The notes beneath the pieces are model-generated. The model was given only the letters and a program-made list of their open reading frames with translations. It did not search any database and had not been told where the DNA came from. Shown in pieces: positions 42,176 to 51,296 of a stretch of 64,000 nucleotides of DNA; within the stretch, counting starts at the first letter, position 1, and each line of letters begins with the position of its first letter. The DNA is from Shewanella woodyi ATCC 51908 (lineage in GTDB: Bacteria > Pseudomonadota > Gammaproteobacteria > Enterobacterales > Shewanellaceae): positions 1,860,001-1,924,000 of the forward strand of contig NC_010506.1 in the NCBI RefSeq assembly GCF_000019525.1, read 5' to 3'. Position numbers and translations under genes: made by a program.

Positions 42176-44104
42176 ATGCCCAATATTGTGCTCAAAAATA
42201 GTATGACTTTTGATATCTCGTTTCGTTATAGCATGCGGTTAAAGCCAGGGGAGTTTGTAAGACAATATTGGCCATTGTTAGTCGCTTTTTTAGGCCGTAA
42301 TCTTCATAAACTTTTTAATTTTAGTTTGATTGTATGGGTAGTTTGTCCAGCTAGTGTGATGGCTGATTACTCTACACACACTGCTCATCATAATAGTCAA
42401 ATCAATAGAGAAACTATAGATGAGTCGCTAAGTTCATTAGAGCTAATTCGTTCTCAGTCTCCTGAGGTTGTTTCAAATCAGTTATTAACTCTCTCACCAA
42501 AGTTTGATGTGATGAACCGGGAGCAGCAATACCGCTTTACTCTGCTCCAGTCCCACTCATATGCATTATCTGGAGATTACTTGGGAGCCTCTGGTCCCTT
42601 AATTACACAGCTAGCAAAGCCATTTAGTGAGAAAAATGCAAAATATCGTATAAGTATGATGACTTTACTGACTAATATTTATTCTCACTTCGATTATTAT
42701 GCTGATGCTTTGAAAACGTTACATCAATTATTGCCTCTTCTAGCCGATGTTGATGACATAGAGGCGAAAGTTCATGGATATATTGTCGCTGCTGGAATAT
42801 TTGGGAAAATAGAGCTACATGAGGAAGCGCTCAAATATAGCCGAGCACTATTTTCAAAAATTGATAAGATGAAATCGGCAAGAAACCAGTGTTTTGCCTT
42901 GTATAGTTATGTCGACAGTATTCATGTTGCTTACGGTGATGATGAAGCTAGATTTTTACAAATACAATCTCTTTATGGCGATCTTTATAGGTATTGTGCT
43001 ATCGCTAATGAGAAGATGATCATGAGTTCTTCCCTATTAGGTCAAGCGAAGATTTTGTTTTATTTAAAAGATTTCAATAATGCTAGAAAGAAAATAGATG
43101 AAGCGATCACACTATCAACAGAGATCCCTTATTTACTAGATATCGCAAGAGCTTATATATTATTATCGGAAATAGAGAGAGCTGAAAACAATAATAAGCT
43201 GGCTTTAATCTATATTAATAATGCATTAGAGGCAGCTTTGAAAGTAAAGGAAGAGGAGGTGATTTTATTAGTCTATAAGTCACTTTCTGAGATTAATGAA
43301 AAACTGGGAATGACAGATAAAGCTTTGGTACACCTAAAGCTTCACCAGCAATACCGTGAGAAAATATTAGACAGAAACCATAACGCAGTCATTGCTTTTG
43401 AGACGACAAAGCTTGATTACCTAGAGAAAGAGCATCAGATACGTTACCTCAATAAAGACCGTGAGCTTTATACCGCAAAAGCCGAACTAGCTGAATCCCA
43501 ACGCAATAACGAACGTATGATGCTTATTCTGATCTGTGGCTGCTTAGTGGTATTGACCCTGTTTGCTATTAATATGACGCTACAGAAACGTAAATATATG
43601 AGGCTAGCGCAATTTGATGTATTAACTGGCATCTTTAATCGAGGAACTGGACAGAACTTAGCTGAAAACAGATATATTAAAGACTCTATGTCGGGCACAG
43701 ATTTTAGTGTAATTTTGTTTGATCTGGACGATTTCAAGAGGGTGAATAATAACTATGGTCATGCAATGGGAGACTGGGTGCTTAAGAAGGTCTGTGAAGT
43801 GGTCAATAAAGAGTGCCGCAGTAGTGATATATTTACCCGTTTTGGTGGTGAAGAGTTTGCTATCTTTATGCCAAACACCAGTGAAAGTGTAGCAAGAGAG
43901 GTAGCCGAAAAATGTAAAGCACGGGTTTTGGCCATTGATACTCGCTATTCAGGCCATGAGTTTACCATTAGTGCCCGTTTCGGTATTTCAACTAGTACAG
44001 AAAAAGATTTAAGTCTCGACCCTATACTGCAACGTGCAGATATCGCCATGTATCAATCTAAACAGCAAGCTAGAGAGCGTGTCTCTGTTTATACTCCGGA
44101 ATAA
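42176..44104 (+). CDS. TPR-containing membrane diguanylate cyclase, copy B
   Basis: A 642-aa paralog of the preceding gene with the same order: N-terminal hydrophobic region, TPR-like periplasmic part (about 75-405), linker, membrane helix (MLILICGCLVVLTLFAIN) and GGDEF. Active site RFGGEEF and I-site RSSD are present. DDFKRVNNNYGHAMGD differs by a few residues from copy A. From the linker onward the two genes are nearly identical even in DNA, while the sensor halves have diverged clearly. Gene conversion or selection on the output half is likely. Signal unknown. Confidence 0.88.
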   Translation: MPNIVLKNSMTFDISFRYSMRLKPGEFVRQYWPLLVAFLGRNLHKLFNFSLIVWVVCPASVMADYSTHTAHHNSQINRETIDESLSSLELIRSQSPEVVSNQLLTLSPKFDVMNREQQYRFTLLQSHSYALSGDYLGASGPLITQLAKPFSEKNAKYRISMMTLLTNIYSHFDYYADALKTLHQLLPLLADVDDIEAKVHGYIVAAGIFGKIELHEEALKYSRALFSKIDKMKSARNQCFALYSYVDSIHVAYGDDEARFLQIQSLYGDLYRYCAIANEKMIMSSSLLGQAKILFYLKDFNNARKKIDEAITLSTEIPYLLDIARAYILLSEIERAENNNKLALIYINNALEAALKVKEEEVILLVYKSLSEINEKLGMTDKALVHLKLHQQYREKILDRNHNAVIAFETTKLDYLEKEHQIRYLNKDRELYTAKAELAESQRNNERMMLILICGCLVVLTLFAINMTLQKRKYMRLAQFDVLTGIFNRGTGQNLAENRYIKDSMSGTDFSVILFDLDDFKRVNNNYGHAMGDWVLKKVCEVVNKECRSSDIFTRFGGEEFAIFMPNTSESVAREVAEKCKARVLAIDTRYSGHEFTISARFGISTSTEKDLSLDPILQRADIAMYQSKQQARERVSVYTPE

Positions 44105-44876
44105 GTAAAGAGCGAAGTTTATTGAGCATGAGCACCTCATCCTTTCCACCCATTCACCTCCTCTGAAGGTATTAGCCACTTTTGAAAGAGTGGCTTTTCA
44201 TCGAAACTAAATTCATTTTTTATTATTTTTCTTTATTTTTTTTAAGAAAACCAAATCAATTTTCTATGTTGATCGACAAACACAACTGGCCATATGTTAA
44301 TGGGTTGTTTTGTTTTTCCTCTAGTTTACGTAAAGGTAATATTGAAACGCTTGTTTAAACTCGGCTTGTATTGCTAATTAGATAACCATCTGAAAATTAT
44401 GTTTTTATGCTGTTTACTAACTGGTTAGTTCAAAACGGAAAGGAATATTGCCTATTCGAATAATAGACTTAAGTTGTGTATCATTAAGTTTACTTTATCT
44501 AATTTAATTACGTAATAATTTTCATGATTGTTGTTTTGGTAAATTTGTCTGACAAATTACTGATTAAGTAATGTTTTTGTTTGGGTTTATATAATAAATA
44601 TCAATTTAATCATTGTCTTATTGTTATTTTTGTGAGTGTTCGCAACCATTTTACTACATTCTATTACCTAATTTTTCTCTGTCTTAAGTCATTTCACTCG
44701 CTTGCAAATAGAAAGAAATGTCAGTAGCTTTTGTTCAAAATACAGTTTAACGAACTAAAACTGACATGTTTAGGTTTTGGCCTTTTCTTTGGCTTTTATA
44801 GCTTTGCTTATTGCTTATGTAATATGTAATGGAAAAGCGTAAGAGGTCAGCAACCCTATTTTTTGGAGAAGAGCGA
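44105..44876. other. Long AT-rich intergenic region upstream of malate synthase
   Basis: About 770 bp. It starts with a terminator (44175-44198). The rest is very AT-rich with no credible ORF, tRNA or clear operator. It probably carries the promoter of the malate synthase-like gene. It could be the remains of lost genes; in S. oneidensis other genes lie in this interval. Confidence 0.5.
44175..44198 (+). terminator. Terminator after the GGDEF pair
   Basis: GCCACT-TTTGAAAG-AGTGGC then TTTT. Confidence 0.75.
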
Positions 44877-46283
44877 ATGGCGCAAGAAGTGATACATAAT
44901 GCACAGCAGGGAGCTATGGACGTGGCTCAGCTTGGACTCGATGCAAATTGTGATGTCGCAGCTCATCTACAAGCAGGTTATATCAGTGCTCCAGTTGAAA
45001 CCAATAAGACGCAGGAGAGGCTTAAGGTTAATGGTGAAGTTGTTGATGGTCAGGATAAGGTGTTAAACGAGGGGGCACTGAGCCTGCTCTCTAGTTTGTG
45101 TCGTCAGTTTGCTGCTGAAGTTTCTGAGTTATTAGAGAATAGAAAAAGCCAACAAGCCAAGTATGATGCAGGCGGCACTCTGGATTTTTTACCTCAAACT
45201 AAAGCCGTTAGAGAGGGGAATTGGCAAGTTAGAGGGATCCCTGCAGACCTCATTAATAGAAGAGTGGAGATTGCCGGTTCTGTTGATCCATTGATGCTCA
45301 TTAATGGATTAAACTCGAATGCAAACGTGTTTGTGGCTGATTTAGAGGAGTCACCTGCATCGAGCTGGAATGAGTTGATTGAGAAGCAAGTTAACTTACG
45401 AGGTGCTGTGCGTGGGGAGATTGAGTTCACCTCACCAGAGACTGGTAAATATTATCTGTTAAATGATGCTCCTGCCGTGCTGTTCTGCCGAGTTCGTGGC
45501 CTACATATGGTTGAACATCATCTTGAGTTTGATGAAGCCGCTATTCCAGCTGCTTTATTCGATTTTGCTCTCTACTTTTATAATAACTATCGACAGTTAT
45601 TAGCTAAGGGCAGTGGTCCCTATTTTTATTTGCCTAAAATGGAAAGCCATCTAGAAGCAAAATGGTGGGCTAAGGTTTTTGCTTTTGTTGAGGAGCGTTT
45701 CTGCTTACAGCCTGGCACCATCAAATGCACTTGTTTGATTGAAACTTTGCCAGCTGTTTTTGAGATGGATGAGATCTTATTTGAGCTGAGATCCAATATC
45801 GTGGCGCTTAATTGTGGACGCTGGGATTCAGACTTTAGTTACATTAATACTGGCCGAAACCATAGTGATGAGTTATCGACTGATAAACAGATGTTTACCG
45901 TGGGAGAGTCGTTTTTAAGTGTCTACTCTCGTCTGTTAGTCAAGACGTGTCATAAGCGTGGTGCATTAGCGATTGGGGGAGTGGCAACCTATTTTCAGGC
46001 TAAAACGAATGAAATCAGTGCAGAACGACTCGAAAAAATTCGTATCGATAAAGAGCTAGAAGCTAGAAATGGGCATGATGGAACTTGCGTTGAACATCTA
46101 GAGTTAGTGGACGCTGTCACGGAGATATTTAATCAATATATTGGAGCAGAACAGGCCAACCAACTTCATATTACTCGTGATGTTGATGGTCCTATTAGTG
46201 CAAGAGAGCTGCTACAAGGCGTTGGAATTACAACTAACGTTAGGCTGGATATCAGAGCTGATAGCGAGTCAAATGCCGCCTAA
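44877..46283 (+). CDS. Malate synthase A homolog lacking the C-terminal catalytic region
   Basis: ATG 44877 with GGAG at 44865-44868 gives 468 aa. Malate synthase joins glyoxylate and acetyl-CoA in the glyoxylate shunt. Seen: LFCRVRGLHM, YFYLPKMESHLEAKWW, CLIETLPAVFEMDEILFEL and GRWDSDFSY (Mg2+ and glyoxylate ligands), then GHDGT. It stops soon after ITTNVRLDI. Malate synthase A normally runs about 70-90 residues further, with the EDAATAEISR block carrying the catalytic Asp; E. coli AceB is 533 aa. No continuation appears in any frame after the stop. The usual GGMAAQIP block is altered to GGVATYFQ. No isocitrate lyase gene is adjacent. Probably inactive as a malate synthase, or repurposed. 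Confidence 0.8.
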   Translation: MAQEVIHNAQQGAMDVAQLGLDANCDVAAHLQAGYISAPVETNKTQERLKVNGEVVDGQDKVLNEGALSLLSSLCRQFAAEVSELLENRKSQQAKYDAGGTLDFLPQTKAVREGNWQVRGIPADLINRRVEIAGSVDPLMLINGLNSNANVFVADLEESPASSWNELIEKQVNLRGAVRGEIEFTSPETGKYYLLNDAPAVLFCRVRGLHMVEHHLEFDEAAIPAALFDFALYFYNNYRQLLAKGSGPYFYLPKMESHLEAKWWAKVFAFVEERFCLQPGTIKCTCLIETLPAVFEMDEILFELRSNIVALNCGRWDSDFSYINTGRNHSDELSTDKQMFTVGESFLSVYSRLLVKTCHKRGALAIGGVATYFQAKTNEISAERLEKIRIDKELEARNGHDGTCVEHLELVDAVTEIFNQYIGAEQANQLHITRDVDGPISARELLQGVGITTNVRLDIRADSESNAA

Positions 46284-46380
46284 TGATGCGCTTTAATTAA
46301 ATTACATACTTTTTGTCAAGCCAGTTTGCAAGATGGACTTGATGGTACTTGTTTCAATTTGCTGAATTTCAGCGGTTGTT

Positions 46381-46415
46381 CCCGCGCGGTATTCTTACGT
46401 GCTGTGCGGGCTTTT
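46381..46415 (+). terminator. Possible terminator, first hairpin
   Basis: CCCGCGC...GTGCGGG with a 16-base loop, followed by CTTTTCTTTC. Confidence 0.55.
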
Positions 46416-46464
46416 CTTTCCTTTCAACTGTGCACCATTGCTACGACAATGTTTGCTTGTGTTG

Positions 46465-46490
46465 GCGACTCCTCGTGAGTCGCTTTTTTT
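46465..46490 (+). terminator. Terminator, second hairpin
   Basis: GCGACT-CCTCGTG-AGTCGC followed by a run of seven or more T. Confidence 0.7.
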
Positions 46491-46597
46491 TATCTTAAAC
46501 ATTTAAGCAAATAGGTATGTATCTCTAGTGTAATGTGTTTTTATACCTATACTTAAATCAATTTACTTAAGCTTGCTTTTATCTGTCAGAGAATAAC

Positions 46598-48082
46598 TTG
46601 AAATCGACCAACCAAACTTTATCTCATCCTAAATCGAAAGGAATCGATTATTGGACTAAACGGATTAGCGATCAAGAGATGCCAGCACTGTGCTCCACTG
46701 TTAAAACCTTGGAGAAGCTGGAGAAAGATGATGTGTCATCATTAAGTATCTTAGGAAAGAGCGTGATACATGATAACGCATTGACCTCTCGAATACTCAG
46801 AGTTGCTAATAGTGCGACCTACAGTAAAGGTAACAGTCAGATCACCACAGTGAGCAGGGCGACTGTGATGCTTGGTTTCGACAATATTCGCAGTATTTGC
46901 ATCACGGCTAAGTTGCTAAGTAGTTTATTAGAGTCAGATGGTTTAACGCCTAATGTATATCAACGCCTATTAAAGCTGATGGCTCGTGCGTTTCAAGCAG
47001 CGATGTTAGCTAAGATGATGCTTAGGGAGCACGAAGAGGAGTTACAGGAGGAGGTATTTATCGCCTCTTTACTCTATCACCTTGGGGAGAGTGCTTTTTG
47101 GAGCACGGGTAGTGAGGAAGCGATAGCACTGGACACCTCTATCTCTCAATGTTGCGATGCTAAAGAGGAGAAGACTGTAATACGTGAAAATCTAGGTACC
47201 TCCTTTAATATGCTCTCACAAGGTATTGCTAGAGCCTGGGGGTTAGGCGAAGTGTTACAAAAAGCTCTTAGCAGCCCAGATGCGAGGACGCCAGAGATCC
47301 GCAGTATTTTTCTGGCCAATGAGATTTGTGAAATACTCTCTCAGTCTACTCCTTCACCCAGCGAGCTACAGCATAGGCTACAACAAACAGCGACCATGTT
47401 AGATATAGAGGTGGATGAACTTAAAGGGCGCATGATACGCTGCAGTAAGGCAACGAAAAAGCTTGCTGAAGCCTATGGCGCTAAAGTATTGCTTGAGTAT
47501 CTCCCCAACCCAAAGCTATTGACCAAAGACCTTGAGGTTGAAAAAGATAAACCTGCGCTTCGAGTACCTAATATGGCTGAACAATTGAAAAAATTGCGAG
47601 CATTAACTGATTGTGCAGTGACTAAAGCCGACTTTAACCAAGTTATCACCATTACTTTGGAGGGAATACTCTTAGGAGTGGGGGTTGACCGTTGTGGCGT
47701 GTTGCTGTTGTCACCCAATCGTAAGCAGTTACAGCCTCGAATTGTACTTGGCGATGGGGCAGAGCAGATGAAAAATGAGTTCATCATCTCTCTTGAGCAG
47801 AAAAAGTGCCTATTTAGCGAAAGTATTGAGTTGAAGCAGTCTATGTTTGTTGATGAGCCTGATTCAGCTAAATGGCGTCTTTATATGGATGATGATCTTA
47901 AGAGTAAAGTCTCATCGAAGGGCTTTATGCTGGCTCCACTAATTGTTGAGAAGAAGGTGATTGGAATGATCTATGCCGACAGAGCTAGTTCAGCACGTAG
48001 CCTAGGCCAGCCAGAATTCGATAACTTCACCCACTTCTCTAATCTTGCTAATCTATGCCTTACTGCCGCTTTGGGACATTGA
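46598..48082 (+). CDS. HDOD-GAF signalling protein (TTG start)
   Basis: A 494-aa cytoplasmic protein. HDOD domain at about residues 20-230, with MPALCSTVKTLEKL, LTSRILRVANSATYS and VSRATVMLGFDNIRSICIT. HDOD is related to HD phosphodiesterases but usually lacks catalytic residues. A GAF-like domain fills about 330-490 (DRCGVLLLS, SKGFMLAPLIVEKKVIGMIYADR). The frame begins at TTG 46598; the next in-frame ATG would remove the start of the HDOD domain. HDOD proteins usually act as protein-interaction modules in stress or c-di-GMP-linked signalling. Partner unknown. Confidence 0.85.
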   Translation: MKSTNQTLSHPKSKGIDYWTKRISDQEMPALCSTVKTLEKLEKDDVSSLSILGKSVIHDNALTSRILRVANSATYSKGNSQITTVSRATVMLGFDNIRSICITAKLLSSLLESDGLTPNVYQRLLKLMARAFQAAMLAKMMLREHEEELQEEVFIASLLYHLGESAFWSTGSEEAIALDTSISQCCDAKEEKTVIRENLGTSFNMLSQGIARAWGLGEVLQKALSSPDARTPEIRSIFLANEICEILSQSTPSPSELQHRLQQTATMLDIEVDELKGRMIRCSKATKKLAEAYGAKVLLEYLPNPKLLTKDLEVEKDKPALRVPNMAEQLKKLRALTDCAVTKADFNQVITITLEGILLGVGVDRCGVLLLSPNRKQLQPRIVLGDGAEQMKNEFIISLEQKKCLFSESIELKQSMFVDEPDSAKWRLYMDDDLKSKVSSKGFMLAPLIVEKKVIGMIYADRASSARSLGQPEFDNFTHFSNLANLCLTAALGH

Positions 48083-48106
48083 TGGTTTTAGTTTGTAAAC
48101 TTAGTC

Positions 48107-48595
48107 TCATTGTAATTTGATAGTGGCTGTTATCTCTTTTGCTATCGCATTGGGAATAGGAAAACTTAGGTGGTACTGAGCCACTTTCCAGCCCATATCA
48201 GTTAAGACCAAAGTGCCAGTTCCTCGACTTACACCGTAGGATTGGCTGTCTAGAAGCTCATCAAAAACAATGACCTTATCCAGCTTTTGCATCGTGTTTA
48301 ATTTTCTACTTTTGAGTGTGTAGGTCCAGCCTTTAGTTGGGCGAGCGTATTGCTGAAACTTCTCCATTGTCCAATGCTCATTGGCATCGGTGCCGATGAA
48401 GATAGCATCAGGAAGGTAAAGCGAGAAATAACAATCCCAGTCACCATCACTTGCTGCTTGATGCAGTTTATCCAGCACCTGCTCAGCATTATGATCTGTT
48501 GATTTGGCAAACGCTGCCGTGTTAATTGATGCTGCAATGATGAGTAGTGCTGAAATGAACGGTTTTAGTGCGCTCAGTTTAAAGTTAGCTCTCAT
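48107..48595 (-). CDS. Exported SnoaL-like / NTF2-fold protein
   Basis: A 162-aa protein with a signal peptide (ends NTAAFA) and an NTF2-like alpha/beta domain: VLDKLHQAASDGDWDCYFSLYLPDAIFIGTDANEHW is the typical first part (in pieces, DGDWDCYFSLY and AIFIGTDANEHW). RGTGTLVLTDMGWKVAQYHLSFPIP closes the barrel. This DUF4440/SnoaL-like group has no fixed activity. It is convergent with the HDOD gene. Confidence 0.82.
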   Translation of the reverse strand: MRANFKLSALKPFISALLIIAASINTAAFAKSTDHNAEQVLDKLHQAASDGDWDCYFSLYLPDAIFIGTDANEHWTMEKFQQYARPTKGWTYTLKSRKLNTMQKLDKVIVFDELLDSQSYGVSRGTGTLVLTDMGWKVAQYHLSFPIPNAIAKEITATIKLQ

Positions 48596-48659
48596 AGTGT
48601 AAACCCTGTTTTTGTCATTATGTTAGTAGGTATTTTTTGGCGATGATAGTCATTTGGTA

Positions 48660-49499
48660 TTAATGCCAATTTATGGGATCCAGCTTAAAGAAATGACTTA
48701 GTTCTGTATAGAGCTCTCGATGAGATTGGTAGAACTCTTGGGGTTGTTCGAAAAACACCTCTGTAATGACTGCAAAAAACTCGGCGGGATTCGTGGCACC
48801 ATAGTAACTGAAAATTGAAGGGGTGTTCTGCTCTGCTTGGTATTGAAGTCGTTCAAACTCTCTGCTCAGGACTTCCGACCAGCTTGAATAATCATCTAAG
48901 GAGCTTAAAATCGGTGCACCATTTGCGTTACCATCCTCTTGATCAAGCTGATGGGCAAATTCATGTATCACCACGTTGCTGCCATCGCGAGGGTCTGCAG
49001 CATCATCTTGAGTTGTTTGCCATGACAGCACGACTTTGCCATTTTCCCAAGACTCCCCAGAGAGTAGTCTTTTCTTATCTCCTACGACTCCACCGCTGCG
49101 GAGTTCATGATTCTTCACAATAAAAACAGAAGGGTAAACTAATATCTGCTTCAGTTTTGGATAAAAATCAGTTTTACGATTAAGCAGTAATAAACAAGCT
49201 TGTGCGGCTATAGTAACGCGGATCTCATCATCAATCACAATACCGTCACAGCCGATAAACTCCTTTTCATCGATAAAAACCTGTATTAAATCTTTTAGTT
49301 GTAGTTGAAGGTCTGCTGGTAGGGAGCGGAAATAGGGCATACGTTGCTTAAGAATTATTCGCCAACTAGCTGGGAAGGGCGTAGCTGTGACGCTCGCTCT
49401 ATGTCTAGCGATTCGCCATGAGCGCGAAGCTATCCAGAAGATAGAGAAGAGTGCCAATAGCGAAACAATAACGATTGCCAGCATAGAAGTTTTATCCAT
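48660..49499 (-). CDS. mtfA: Zinc peptidase MtfA (M90 family)
   Basis: A 279-aa protein. In E. coli MtfA binds and inactivates the glucose-PTS repressor Mlc and has aminopeptidase activity. The zinc motif HEFAHQLDQEDG (HExxH) lies at about residues 179-190. A downstream Glu in NPAEFFAVITEVFFEQP supplies the third ligand. The N-terminal helix (about residues 6-24) is hydrophobic and may anchor the protein. Length is near the E. coli protein (265 aa). Confidence 0.9.
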   Translation of the reverse strand: MDKTSMLAIVIVSLLALFSIFWIASRSWRIARHRASVTATPFPASWRIILKQRMPYFRSLPADLQLQLKDLIQVFIDEKEFIGCDGIVIDDEIRVTIAAQACLLLLNRKTDFYPKLKQILVYPSVFIVKNHELRSGGVVGDKKRLLSGESWENGKVVLSWQTTQDDAADPRDGSNVVIHEFAHQLDQEDGNANGAPILSSLDDYSSWSEVLSREFERLQYQAEQNTPSIFSYYGATNPAEFFAVITEVFFEQPQEFYQSHRELYTELSHFFKLDPINWH

Positions 49500-49550
49500 T
49501 CACAATGACTAATGTAAATGAGATAGGGTCGATGAAGAGGTAATTCAAGT

Positions 49551-51296
49551 TTAGCGTAAATTGTTTACCGCTTTAAACTCAAGATTAGAGACAATACAGT
49601 TTCTGCCCGATGCCTTTGCTTGGTAAAGTGCAATATCCGCTTGATGAATTAAGGTTTCGGCAGTGATACCTGGCTCAGAGTTTGAGGTGGTGACGCCTAT
49701 ACTGATAGTAGTGAGCTCATTATGCAGGGAGTCTGCATGGGGAATGGCGAGCTTGATGACCTCCTCTCGCATTATCTCTGCGATGTCACTGGCAGTTTGA
49801 TTATCAGTTGCGGTTAAGAAAACAATAAACTCCTCGCCACCGTAACGGGCAAATATTCTATCTTGCATCTCAGGTAAGGTTTTTAACGCATAGGAGATAC
49901 GCTTAAGGCATTGATCTCCGATAACATGACCATACCTATCATTAAACAGTTTAAAGTTATCGACATCGAACAATATGATAGAGATTGGTTGGTTAAACTT
50001 ACTCGTTGATTTTAATTCATGCTTTAGCTTGTGATCGAAAAACCTACGGTTATATGCGCCAGTTAATCCATCAATTTCAGAGATAGATTTGACCTGGGCT
50101 GCATAGCTTTTCAATGTTTCTAATGAGCTCACCATCTGCTGAAGTTCTAAGTTATCGGCCTGAGGCAGCGGAGTGTTCTGTTTCTCATTGGCGATAGCTT
50201 GCATCGCATTGCTGGTAGCGATAACGGGTTGTATTATCCCTTTAGAGATAAAGTGCCAGTTGGTTAACCAGATGAAAAATGTATATAGCACTCCGGCAAA
50301 GAAGATAAGCCATACAAAGGAGTTACTATCATCTTTTAGATGTTGTCCTTCAATGTCGACCTGCTTCTTTACTTGCTCTACCAGTTTTGAGGAGAAGAGT
50401 GCGATCTGATGGGCTGCATCGGCTTGTATCTCAAGGTGAGTGTTCGCTATTCGACCACTATTTACTGAATCTCGGCTTGAAATAAATAAGTTTGAGGAGC
50501 CGATTAGATTAGGGTGTATCTGTGATAACCAGTCCTCTTTTAATTGAGCAGCAATCTTAGATGAACTAGGGTGCTGTTTTAATGCTAAAAAGTGTCGCAT
50601 AGCCTCTCGTTGCAACTGATTGTTCGTTTTATTATCAGCATTATCATCTACCTCAGCTGCGAGTCTGAATACCTGCATGCCTAAGTGTAAAAAGTCGGTG
50701 AGCTCTCTATGTTCATCAATCGATTTTTGAAGTTGGGGATAGTTTTTTTGGCTTAAATACCCGTCGGCCTTTTGATCTAATTTAGTGAGTTCATTTGAAA
50801 CTGCTCGTGAAAAGCCTTTCTCGATGAGTCCCATATTAAGTTTAAGTCGGCTGGCTTGTGTCTCAGCTTCTTGTGCATTCTCAGTGAGTTGAGCTAAAAG
50901 TGGGATCTGCTTAGCCGCTAACTGTATTGTGCTTAAATGAGCGTTGAGCTTCGCAAGCTGTGCTTGGTCAGTTTCAAGTTCAATAAGTGAGAGCAAGCCT
51001 CTCTCTAATCCACTCCACTGCTCCACTAGCACATTGAGTAGTTCTGTGCGCTCACTGTTTGTGCTAAATGATGAAAGCCTGACAGTGGTGAGCTGTAACT
51101 CCTGACTGTTGTTAGACAGCTTAAGCGCGTACATTATTTTACTCACGTCTTGATTGATTAAGTGGTCTAGCTTACGCTGCAGTTCCTGAGATAAACCAAT
51201 CGACGTAAGCCCAATCGTTAACGTAAGTATAATGATGATATATATAAGTAATCTTAACTTTTCTTTTAAGCTGCTTAAGGGCTTTTTTAGTTTCAT
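49551..51296 (-). CDS. Membrane diguanylate cyclase coupled to a substrate-binding protein
   Basis: A 581-aa protein: N-terminal membrane helix (about 18-35), long helical periplasmic region (about 40-325), second membrane helix (VWLIFFAGVLYTFFIWL), a short linker and a GGDEF domain (about 405-575). Active site is RYGGEEF. The position of the I-site (five residues before) reads MQDR rather than RxxD, so product inhibition may be lost. FDVDNFKLFNDRYGHVIGD is intact. Its start overlaps the end of the binding-protein gene by 4 bp, so the two are translationally coupled. It probably senses the loaded binding protein and adjusts c-di-GMP (inference). Confidence 0.88.
   Translation of the reverse strand: MKLKKPLSSLKEKLRLLIYIIIILTLTIGLTSIGLSQELQRKLDHLINQDVSKIMYALKLSNNSQELQLTTVRLSSFSTNSERTELLNVLVEQWSGLERGLLSLIELETDQAQLAKLNAHLSTIQLAAKQIPLLAQLTENAQEAETQASRLKLNMGLIEKGFSRAVSNELTKLDQKADGYLSQKNYPQLQKSIDEHRELTDFLHLGMQVFRLAAEVDDNADNKTNNQLQREAMRHFLALKQHPSSSKIAAQLKEDWLSQIHPNLIGSSNLFISSRDSVNSGRIANTHLEIQADAAHQIALFSSKLVEQVKKQVDIEGQHLKDDSNSFVWLIFFAGVLYTFFIWLTNWHFISKGIIQPVIATSNAMQAIANEKQNTPLPQADNLELQQMVSSLETLKSYAAQVKSISEIDGLTGAYNRRFFDHKLKHELKSTSKFNQPISIILFDVDNFKLFNDRYGHVIGDQCLKRISYALKTLPEMQDRIFARYGGEEFIVFLTATDNQTASDIAEIMREEVIKLAIPHADSLHNELTTISIGVTTSNSEPGITAETLIHQADIALYQAKASGRNCIVSNLEFKAVNNLR

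Larger units (their letters stand above)
46284..46597. other. Intergenic region with two hairpins
   Basis: 314 bp. Holds two terminator-like hairpins at 46381-46415 and 46465-46490; the rest is AT-rich, with the promoter of the HDOD gene presumably near 46500-46590. Confidence 0.5.
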
